A stretch of 13,081 nt of DNA, taken from Tissierellia bacterium. Lineage in GTDB: Bacteria; Bacillota; Clostridia; Tissierellales; Sedimentibacteraceae. This document shows, in pieces, positions 6,937 to 13,081 of this stretch. The position numbers were made by a program, and so were the translations under genes. Position 1 is the stretch's first letter, and the number at the start of each line of letters is the position of its first letter. Where the stretch lies: contig JAQVRY010000041.1 in assembly GCA_028700795.1 (NCBI GenBank), positions 1-13,081 of the forward strand, in the 5' to 3' direction. A model generated the notes under the pieces. The model had not been told where the DNA came from. It did no database searches and was given only the letters and a program-made list of their open reading frames with translations.

Positions 6937-7248
6937 TCACTCCCGGATATTAAACACTTTGTTTAAACCTGTAATATCAAAAAGTTTATAAATATTTGGC
7001 TTTAAATTGATTATTTTTAAATTTAAACTATTTTCCTGCATTTTTTTATAAATGCTCATCAAAGCACCAAGCCCTGTACTATCAATATACTCTAAGCTTT
7101 CACCGTCAATTATGATGTCGGCACTTCTTTCTTCAATCAATGCAAATATTTGATTTTTCAGTTCAGGAGAAGTGTATATGTCTACTTCTCCTATTGGTTT
7201 TATTTCTATAATGGTATCCTGTATTCTTTTTTCAATTTCCAAAGACAT
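6937..7248 (-). CDS. rsbV: STAS-domain anti-sigma factor antagonist (RsbV-like)
   Basis: This 103-residue STAS protein has GEVDIYTSPELKNQI (20-34) and the phosphorylation-site loop YIDSTGLGALM (54-64), with Ser57 as the expected target. In the partner-switching system the unphosphorylated antagonist binds the anti-sigma factor and frees sigma; phosphorylation turns it off. The start is placed at the ATG at 7248 because GGAGG lies 8 nt upstream (7257-7261). An in-frame ATG at 7263 overlaps the gyrA stop (TAATGG) but would put the ribosome binding site inside the coding region and has none of its own. The gap from gyrA is 14 nt, so translation probably follows gyrA on the same mRNA. No PP2C-type phosphatase that would reactivate it is encoded in the window. 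Confidence 0.9.
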   Translation of the reverse strand: MSLEIEKRIQDTIIEIKPIGEVDIYTSPELKNQIFALIEERSADIIIDGESLEYIDSTGLGALMSIYKKMQENSLNLKIINLKPNIYKLFDITGLNKVFNIRE

Positions 7249-7256
7249 AATTTTAA

Positions 7257-7261
7257 CCTCC
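7257..7261 (-). promoter_or_regulatory. Ribosome binding site of rsbV that decides its start
   Basis: On the minus strand GGAGG is followed by TTAAAATT and then ATG at 7248-7246. The upstream in-frame ATG at 7263-7261 shares bases with this Shine-Dalgarno and with the gyrA stop codon, so it is an unlikely start. Confidence 0.8.
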
Positions 7262-7262
7262 A

Positions 7263-9716
7263 TTATTCTTCTTTTTCAATATCTTCCTCTGTAAAAATCT
7301 TTGCTATTGATGCAACTTTATCGTCACCTTTTAATCTCATTGCTATAACACCCTGAGTATCTCTCCCCATTATGGAAATATTCGTAGCATGCATTCTGAT
7401 TATTGTACCGTTTGTACTTAAGATCATTATGTCATCTTCTTTGTCAACTATCAATGAATTTACAATAAGCCCTGTCTTTTTATTTATGTTATGGGCTTTC
7501 ATACCTTTTCCTCCCCTGTTCTGAGGTCTGTATTCCTGTGAAAGGGTTATTTTTGCATAGCCATTTTCTGTAACGGTTAAAATATGTTTAGTTTCATCAC
7601 TTTTTTTGATTATGCTCATTGCAATAAGTTCATCGTTTTTGGTTAGTGTTATTGCTTTGACTCCCATAGTGTTTCTACCGGTATCTCTTACGTCGCTTTC
7701 ATGAAATCTTATACCTTTTCCTCGTTTTGTAAGAATGAATATATCCTTTGTTCCGTCTGTTTTGTTCACACTTATCAATTCGTCGTCTTCTGCAATTTTT
7801 ATAGCCACTAAACCGGTCTTTCTGTTTGATTCAAATTCACTGAGCTTTGTTTTCTTAATAATTCCCTTCTTGGTTACAAATATCAAAAATTCATCGTCAT
7901 TAAATTCTCTTATAGGAATCACTGATTTAATTTTTTCACCGGCTTCAATGTTAATCAAGTTTATTGCAGCTGTTCCTTTAGCCTGACGTCTTGCTTCCGG
8001 TACTTCATAAGCTTTTATTTTGTATATTTTTCCTTTATTTGTAACAAACATTAAGTAGTCATGAGTTGATGTTATAAACAAATCCTTTACAAAGTCTTCA
8101 TCTCTTGTGGTTAATGCAGTAATTCCCTTTCCGCCTCTGTTTTGAGCTTTATAAGTATCTTCAGGAAGTCTTTTTATATATCCGAAATGTGTCAATGTAA
8201 TTGCAACATCTTCTTCCTCAATTAAATCTTCTACATTGATTTCTCCTTCATCAGCAATAATATCAGTTCTTCTTTCATCATAAAAATTATTTTTTATCTC
8301 TTTTAATTCATCTTTTACTATTTGGTCAATCAAATTCTTATTAGATAAAATTTCTTTGAACTTGTTTATCAATTTAATCAATTCATCATATTCAATGTTT
8401 AATTTTTCTCTTTCAAGACCTTGAAGACGTCTAAGTCTCATATCTACAATAGCTCTTGCCTGAATTTCAGATAAATTAAATGCTTCTATCAATCTTTTCT
8501 CAGCATCGTCATAGGATGCTCTTATAATTCTAATAACTTCATCGATATTATCAATTGCAATCAATAAACCTTCAATAATATGTGCTCTTGCCTCTGCTTT
8601 ATTTAAATCATACTTTGTTCTTCTGACAATAACTTCTCTTTGATGCTCTACATAATGATAAATCATTTCTTTTAAGTTTAAAACTTTTGGCTCGTTATTT
8701 ACCAAGGCAATCATAATAACGCTGAAGCTGTCCTGCATCTGAGTATGTTTGTATAATTGATTAAGAACTATGTTGGGATTATAATCTCTTTTAATTTCAA
8801 TAACAATCCTCATTCCAGTACGGTCACTTTCATCTCTGATGTCAGAAATTCCTTCAATTCTTTTGTCCTTTACAAGCTCAGCAGTTTTTTCAATAAGTCT
8901 TGCTTTATTCACCTGATATGGAAGCTCTGAAACTAATATTCGGCTTTTATTGTTTTTCATTTCTTCTATTTCAACTTTAGCCTTTACCCTTAATATTCCT
9001 CTTCCTGTTAAATAGGCATTTTTAATGTTGTCTTTGCCTTCAATTATAGCACCTGTAGGAAAATCAGGACCTTTTATATATCTCATAAGTCCGGGAATAT
9101 CAATATCAGGATTCTCAATATAAGCAATTGTCCCGTTTATTACCTCTCCAAGATTATGAGGAGGTATGGAGCTTGCCATTCCTACTGCTATACCTGATGA
9201 GCCGTTTACAAGCAAGTTAGGAAAACGGCTTGGAAGCACAACGGGCTCCTTCAAAGTTTCATCAAAATTAGGTCTGAAATCAACTGTATCTTTGTTGAAA
9301 TCACGAAGCATCTCCATTGCCATTTTTGACATACGTGCTTCAGTATAACGCATAGCTGCTGCCTGATCACCATCTACGGAGCCAAAGTTTCCATGTCCGT
9401 CAATTAACTGATAACGCATGGAAAAACTTTGTGCCAACCTTACCATTGCATCATAAACTGCAGTATCTCCGTGAGGATGATACTTACCTAAAACATCTCC
9501 TACTATTCGGGCACTTTTCTTGTGAGGTTTATCCGGTGAAAGTCCCAATTCACTTGCAGAATATAAAATTCTTCTGTGAACAGGTTTAAGTCCATCCCTT
9601 ACATCAGGCAATGCCCTTGATACAATTACAGTCATAGCATAGTCTAAATAAGACCTTTGCATTTCGTCAGAAATATTTATATCTATAATTTTACTTACAT
9701 TCTCATTTTCGCTCAT
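7263..9716 (-). CDS. gyrA: DNA gyrase subunit A
   Basis: This 817-residue type II topoisomerase subunit cuts and rejoins DNA to introduce negative supercoils together with GyrB. The catalytic tyrosine is Y124 in AAAMRYTEARMSKMA. The fluoroquinolone-determining region reads YHPHGDTAVYDAMVRLAQ (79-96), with Thr85 and Asp89 at the positions of E. coli Ser83 and Asp87; both look wild-type for clostridia. The C-terminal beta-pinwheel carries a GyrA-box, QNRGGKG at 525-531, which marks gyrase rather than topoisomerase IV, and an identical QNRGGKG occurs again at 732-738 in a later blade. The tail is short and acidic. ATG at 9716 has GAGAGG upstream, inside the 14-nt gap after gyrB. Length is normal for the family and there is no sign of damage. 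Confidence 0.98.
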   Translation of the reverse strand: MSENENVSKIIDINISDEMQRSYLDYAMTVIVSRALPDVRDGLKPVHRRILYSASELGLSPDKPHKKSARIVGDVLGKYHPHGDTAVYDAMVRLAQSFSMRYQLIDGHGNFGSVDGDQAAAMRYTEARMSKMAMEMLRDFNKDTVDFRPNFDETLKEPVVLPSRFPNLLVNGSSGIAVGMASSIPPHNLGEVINGTIAYIENPDIDIPGLMRYIKGPDFPTGAIIEGKDNIKNAYLTGRGILRVKAKVEIEEMKNNKSRILVSELPYQVNKARLIEKTAELVKDKRIEGISDIRDESDRTGMRIVIEIKRDYNPNIVLNQLYKHTQMQDSFSVIMIALVNNEPKVLNLKEMIYHYVEHQREVIVRRTKYDLNKAEARAHIIEGLLIAIDNIDEVIRIIRASYDDAEKRLIEAFNLSEIQARAIVDMRLRRLQGLEREKLNIEYDELIKLINKFKEILSNKNLIDQIVKDELKEIKNNFYDERRTDIIADEGEINVEDLIEEEDVAITLTHFGYIKRLPEDTYKAQNRGGKGITALTTRDEDFVKDLFITSTHDYLMFVTNKGKIYKIKAYEVPEARRQAKGTAAINLINIEAGEKIKSVIPIREFNDDEFLIFVTKKGIIKKTKLSEFESNRKTGLVAIKIAEDDELISVNKTDGTKDIFILTKRGKGIRFHESDVRDTGRNTMGVKAITLTKNDELIAMSIIKKSDETKHILTVTENGYAKITLSQEYRPQNRGGKGMKAHNINKKTGLIVNSLIVDKEDDIMILSTNGTIIRMHATNISIMGRDTQGVIAMRLKGDDKVASIAKIFTEEDIEKEE

Positions 9717-9730
9717 TTACAACCTCTCGC

Positions 9731-11644
9731 TTATATATCTAAATTCTGTACATATTTTGCATTTTCTTCAATAAATTCTCTTCTTGGAGCAACCTTATCT
9801 CCCATTAAAACATTGAATATTTCATCTGCCATCATTGCATCATTCTCATTAATTCTTAATAGGATTCTATTTTCAGGATTCATGGTTGTTTCCCAAAGCT
9901 GCTCCGGGTCCATTTCTCCAAGACCTTTATATCTTTGTATTTCGTTCTTATTATCTCTTCCAATTTCATCCAAAGCTTGATTAAGCTCGGCATCACTGTA
10001 TACATATTTTTCGATTTTCCCTCTTTTTACTCTATATAAAGGAGGCTGGGCTGCATAAACATGTCCTCCTGTAATCAACTCCTTCATATATCTGTAGAAA
10101 AATGTAAGAAGCAAGGTTCTTATATGTGCTCCGTCTACGTCAGCATCTGTCATAATTATAATTTTATGATATCTTAATTTTGAAATATCAAAATCTTCCC
10201 CTATGCCACATCCAAATGCTGTAATCATATTTTTAATTTCTTCAGAATTAAGTATTCTATCTATTCTTGATTTTTCAACATTTAAAATTTTGCCTCTTAA
10301 AGGAAGTATCGCTTGAGTTCTTCTGTCTCTTCCTTCTTTTGCAGAGCCTCCGGCTGAATTACCTTCAACAATACAAATTTCACTGAGAGCCGGGTCTTTC
10401 TCCGAGCAGTCTGCCAATTTGCCGGGGAGTGCCATACTTTCAAGAGCACCCTTTCTTCTTACTAAATCTCTTGCTTTTCTGGCTGCTTCTCTTGCTCTTG
10501 CAGATTTTAAAGATTTTTCAATTATTACTTTAGCTATTTTAGGATTTTCTTCGCAATATGTGCTTAAAGCTTCTCCTGTAATACTGTCAACTATTCCTCT
10601 AATTTCGCTGTTTCCAAGCTTTGTCTTGGTTTGACCTTCAAATTGAGGATTTGTTACTTTGATTGATAATATTGCTGTAATCCCTTCCCTTATATCTTCG
10701 CCGGTAATTGATACATCATTTTCTTTTAATAAATTTGCTTTTTTTGCATAATCATTTAAAACACGTGTAAGAGCGGTTTTAAATCCTATTAAATGAGTTC
10801 CCCCTTCAATCGTATTAATATTGTTTACAAATGAAAATATATTTTCGTTGTAAGAATCTGTATATTGAATTGCAATTTCTACAATTACCTTATCCTTTGT
10901 TCCTTCAGTATAAATAACATCACTATGAAGAGGCTCCTTCTTACTGTTTAAAAATTGTACAAACTCCTTAATTCCTCCTTCATAATGAAACTCATTCTTT
11001 ATTTTGTTTCTTCTATCTTCAAGGATTATTTTTATACCCTTATTTAAAAATGCAAGTTCTCTCATTCTATGCTTAATGGTTGTATAATTAAACTCTAATG
11101 TATCAAAAATTGTAGAATCAGGAATAAAGGTAATACTTGTTCCTGTTTGTTTTGTTTTACCTATTAAATCAACTTCTGTCTTTGCAATACCTCTTTCATA
11201 CCTTTGACTGTACTTTTTGCCGTTCCAGTTTACTTCTGCCACCAAATATTCTGATAGAGCATTTACACACGAAACTCCAACTCCATGAAGTCCTCCTGAT
11301 ACCTTATATGCATCATTGTCAAATTTTCCTCCTGCATGAAGGACTGTTAAAACAGTTTCCAGTGTTGATTTGCCTGTCTTTTTATTTGTTTCAATGGGAA
11401 TGCCTCTTCCATTATCTACAACCTCAACTGAATTATCTTTATTTATAGTTAATGTAATGGTATCGCAATACCCAGCTAATGCTTCATCTATGCTGTTGTC
11501 TACAACTTCATAAATCAGCTGGTGCAGTCCTCTTTCACCTGTAGATCCTATGTACATTCCGGGTCTTTTTCTTACAGGCTCCAAGCCTTCAAGAACTTGA
11601 ATCTGATCTGCACTATAGTTATTGTTGTTTTTGTTTGTCGCCAT
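9731..11644 (-). CDS. gyrB: DNA gyrase subunit B
   Basis: This 637-residue ATPase subunit of gyrase pairs with the downstream GyrA. The GHKL ATPase is seen in EVVDNSIDEALAGY with Asn50, VVDNGRGIP (75-83) and KVSGGLHGVGVSCVNALS (114-131). The transducer region carries QTKTKLGN (338-345) with the ATP-contacting lysine. The TOPRIM domain has EGNSAGGSA from Glu427 and TDADVDGAHIRTLLLTF with Asp500 and Asp502 as metal ligands. PLRGKILNVEKSR (448-460) and the C-terminal QRYKGLGEMDPEQLWETTMNP (570-590) are classic. ATG at 11644 follows AGAGGAGAAATAA, and the gene lies 11 nt after recF. There is no remB/yaaB gene between recF and gyrB, unlike Bacillus subtilis. The size of about 640 residues is the normal short Gram-positive form. 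Confidence 0.98.
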   Translation of the reverse strand: MATNKNNNNYSADQIQVLEGLEPVRKRPGMYIGSTGERGLHQLIYEVVDNSIDEALAGYCDTITLTINKDNSVEVVDNGRGIPIETNKKTGKSTLETVLTVLHAGGKFDNDAYKVSGGLHGVGVSCVNALSEYLVAEVNWNGKKYSQRYERGIAKTEVDLIGKTKQTGTSITFIPDSTIFDTLEFNYTTIKHRMRELAFLNKGIKIILEDRRNKIKNEFHYEGGIKEFVQFLNSKKEPLHSDVIYTEGTKDKVIVEIAIQYTDSYNENIFSFVNNINTIEGGTHLIGFKTALTRVLNDYAKKANLLKENDVSITGEDIREGITAILSIKVTNPQFEGQTKTKLGNSEIRGIVDSITGEALSTYCEENPKIAKVIIEKSLKSARAREAARKARDLVRRKGALESMALPGKLADCSEKDPALSEICIVEGNSAGGSAKEGRDRRTQAILPLRGKILNVEKSRIDRILNSEEIKNMITAFGCGIGEDFDISKLRYHKIIIMTDADVDGAHIRTLLLTFFYRYMKELITGGHVYAAQPPLYRVKRGKIEKYVYSDAELNQALDEIGRDNKNEIQRYKGLGEMDPEQLWETTMNPENRILLRINENDAMMADEIFNVLMGDKVAPRREFIEENAKYVQNLDI

Positions 11645-11655
11645 TTATTTCTCCT

Positions 11656-12771
11656 CTAATTTAAAATGCTGCTTATTTTTCCTTCGTTTATATTAAAAAT
11701 TTTTTTATTAAAATTTTTAGTTAAAATATTTAGCTCAAGCTCATCCGTACTTGTAATTATTGTTTGTATACCTTTAATATGCTCAATGAGATAGCTTTTT
11801 CTCTTATTGTCAAGCTCGGATAATACATCATCCAATAATAAAATTGGATATTCGCCTGCTTCTTCCTTTATTATTTCAATTTCAGCAAGTTTTAATGCTA
11901 AAATTGCAGAGCGCTGCTGTCCTTGGGAGCCAAAATATTTACATTCCTTGCCATTGATTTTTATTATTAAATCATCTTTATGAGGACCGTAAAGTGACGT
12001 TCCCCTTAGAATTTCATTGTTGAAATTTTTGTTTATCTTATCATAAAATGTTTTCTTTACTTCTTCCCTATCTGTGATACATCCAATGTTGCTTAAATAA
12101 AATATGTCCAATTTTTCCTTATTTCCCGATATACTTGAATATATATTTGCTGCAGTGTTTTTTAATTTGCTTATGTATTCATCTCTGTAAAGTGATATTT
12201 CTGTTCCTGTGTTTACCAAGTAATCATTCCAAATACTAATAATATCCTTATTTTCATATTTTGTATAGTAATTTTTTAACAACATATTTCTTTCTGTAGT
12301 AATTTTTTTGTATTTATTCAGCAAATACTTATATTTAGGTTTTATTTGTGAAATATCAATATTAATGAATTTACGTCTTTCAACAGGACTTCCCTTTATA
12401 ATTTTCATATCATCTGGAGTAAAAATAACATTATTCAATATACCTATCATTTCAGATGTTTTATCAAGCTTAACACCATTTATGAAAACTTGCTTCTTTT
12501 TATTTTTTTCTAATATTATTTGAATTTTTATGTTGTAATTATTTTTAGTAATGTGAATTTCAACGGAGCTTTTATCTTCAAAAAAATTAATCAATTCATT
12601 TTCGCTGTTTAATCTGAAAGTTCTTCCTATGGATGCAATATAAATTGACTCCATAAGATTAGTCTTTCCTTGTCCGTTGTCTCCTATAAAAATATTAAGA
12701 GAATTATTTAATTCTGCTTCGGCTTCTTTAAAATTCCTGTAGTTTTTAATTATAAGTTTATTTACTATCAT
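11656..12771 (-). CDS. recF: DNA replication and repair protein RecF
   Basis: This 371-residue SMC-like ATPase, acting with RecO and RecR, helps load RecA at single-strand gaps. The Walker A motif is GDNGQGKT (30-37), the ABC signature lies in YFGSQGQQRSAILALK (279-294), and Walker B with the D-loop is LLLDDVLSELDNKR (311-324). The start LIIKNYRNF matches the family N-terminus, so ATG at 12771 is secure even though its ribosome binding sequence (GGAAGA) lies very close. Other typical stretches are IFTPDDMKIIKGSP (116-129) and YGPHKDDLII (261-270). It is 49 nt after yaaA, and the gap holds a 19-codon frame that overlaps both neighbours. The stop TAG leads straight into the gyrB ribosome binding site. 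Confidence 0.97.
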   Translation of the reverse strand: MIVNKLIIKNYRNFKEAEAELNNSLNIFIGDNGQGKTNLMESIYIASIGRTFRLNSENELINFFEDKSSVEIHITKNNYNIKIQIILEKNKKKQVFINGVKLDKTSEMIGILNNVIFTPDDMKIIKGSPVERRKFINIDISQIKPKYKYLLNKYKKITTERNMLLKNYYTKYENKDIISIWNDYLVNTGTEISLYRDEYISKLKNTAANIYSSISGNKEKLDIFYLSNIGCITDREEVKKTFYDKINKNFNNEILRGTSLYGPHKDDLIIKINGKECKYFGSQGQQRSAILALKLAEIEIIKEEAGEYPILLLDDVLSELDNKRKSYLIEHIKGIQTIITSTDELELNILTKNFNKKIFNINEGKISSILN

Positions 12772-12827
12772 TCTTCCAAGAACGGGTACATTCCTTTATA
12801 GACAGACTCCAAAAACTTACTTACCAT
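12768..12827 (-). CDS. Possible 19-residue micro-ORF coupling yaaA to recF (tentative)
   Basis: On the minus strand an ATG at 12827, inside the end of yaaA, opens a frame reading MVSKFLESVYKGMYPFLEE and stops with TGA at 12768-12770. That stop overlaps the recF start in the form ATGA. At its 5' end the ATG overlaps the yaaA stop region (ATGGTAA). A GGGGG run lies 10 nt upstream of its ATG and could serve as a ribosome binding site. It bridges the only gap of more than 14 nt in the operon. It may be a translational coupling device or simply a chance open frame, since 60 nt open frames are common. The peptide has no recognised domain. Confidence 0.3.
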   Translation of the reverse strand: MVSKFLESVYKGMYPFLEE

Positions 12828-13051
12828 GAAGGTGTGTCCCCCTTCCTTTCTATTAAGTATTTTTCATTATTGAATTCAATTACATCTCCGTTTCTTAACT
12901 TTTTTCCCCTTTGCAGCACAATCTCTCCGTTAACCTTTACTAATCCATCCATTATGACATTTTTGGCCATGCCTCCCCCTTCAACGGCATTTGCAAATTT
13001 TAACAGCTGGTCTAATTTAATATATTCAGTATTAATATTTATTTTTTCCAT
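12821..13051 (-). CDS. yaaA: S4-domain RNA-binding protein YaaA/RlbA
   Basis: This 76-residue protein is a single S4 domain: IKLDQLLKFANAVEGGGMAKNVI (11-33), then GLVKVNGEIVLQRGKKLRNGDVIEF (36-60). The GG.AK...I..G.V.VNGE...RRG.KL..GD.I pattern is typical of the YaaA protein encoded between dnaN and recF in Firmicutes. S4 domains bind structured RNA; the B. subtilis protein has been linked to ribosome assembly, and the role here is inferred from that. ATG at 13051 has AAGGAGT just upstream. The C-terminus ERKGDTPSW is slightly longer than I expect, and its codons include an AAGGGGGACAC stretch resembling clostridial GGGGAC repeats, so the tail may have been changed by repeat DNA. Its position points to dnaN beyond the right edge. 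Confidence 0.92.
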   Translation of the reverse strand: MEKININTEYIKLDQLLKFANAVEGGGMAKNVIMDGLVKVNGEIVLQRGKKLRNGDVIEFNNEKYLIERKGDTPSW

Positions 13052-13081
13052 AATACTCCTTCCTTATGACAAGGGGACGGG

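Noticed and set aside
7563..8160. Two identical QNRGGKG boxes in GyrA (residues 525-531 and 732-738), considered as a possible hybrid gyrase/topoisomerase IV.
   Set aside because: Firmicute GyrA proteins commonly keep a second, similar box in a later blade. Together with a full gyrB next door, this is ordinary GyrA.
9448..9480. Thr85 and Asp89 in the GyrA quinolone region considered as resistance changes.
   Set aside because: Thr and Asp at these positions are the usual wild-type state in clostridia.
9657..9980. Open frame of 107 codons on the plus strand across the gyrA/gyrB junction.
   Set aside because: It lies opposite certain gyrA and gyrB coding sequence, and its translation is low-complexity hydrophobic with no recognisable domain. 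It is a shadow of the AT-rich coding strand.
11137..11448. Open frame of 103 codons on the plus strand inside gyrB.
   Set aside because: It is fully antisense to the conserved gyrB ATPase region, with Leu/Phe-rich composition typical of antisense reading. No ribosome binding site was noted.

Overview
The window is AT-rich and reads as chromosomal DNA of a low-GC, probably anaerobic Firmicute of the Clostridia/Tissierellia type. The grounds are strong AGGAGG ribosome binding sites, the order yaaA-recF-gyrB-gyrA found beside the replication origin in Firmicutes, a sigB-type module directly after gyrA (an arrangement I recall from Clostridioides difficile), and a thioredoxin reductase that looks ferredoxin-linked. 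The genus cannot be fixed from sequence alone. On the minus strand the right edge faces dnaN/dnaA and oriC, which are not included.

Layout, left to right. Positions 1-754 (plus strand) hold the 3' end of an lrgB-family membrane gene followed 8 nt later by a GNAT acetyltransferase. Positions 782-858 hold an imperfect palindromic intergenic repeat between two convergent transcription units. Positions 858-2805 (minus) are a compact thiol-redox operon, ccdA-trxB-trxA, with a near-consensus SigA promoter at 2833-2861. Positions 2970-13051 (minus) are one unbroken tandem of eight genes: yaaA, recF, gyrB, gyrA, rsbV-like, rsbW-like, sigB-like and a large UPF0182 membrane protein. Gaps are 1 to 49 nt with no convincing terminator, so this looks like one roughly 10 kb polycistron, although internal promoters cannot be excluded. 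No stretch over 300 bases lacks a gene. I see no tRNA, rRNA, CRISPR array or transposase.

How the genes work together. The origin-proximal part supplies replication-linked functions: an S4 RNA-binding protein, RecF for gap repair, and both gyrase subunits. The downstream part is a partner-switching stress module (anti-sigma antagonist, anti-sigma factor, SigB/SigF-type sigma) coupled to a UPF0182 integral membrane protein of unknown function. The redox operon would reduce thioredoxin and pass electrons through the membrane protein CcdA to the outer face. Because the reductase lacks the usual NADPH-binding motifs, the electrons may come from ferredoxin.

Main points worth a second look: the NADPH-motif-less thioredoxin reductase next to ccdA; an RsbW-like protein whose ATP-binding boxes are eroded although its RsbV partner keeps the phosphorylatable serine; a 19-codon micro-ORF linking yaaA to recF by overlaps at both ends; a 10-bp direct repeat over the ccdA promoter; and a REP/BIME-like palindrome that begins inside the trxA stop codon. 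Nothing here is clearly a new defence or mobile system. Most of it is a conserved core locus with unusual details.
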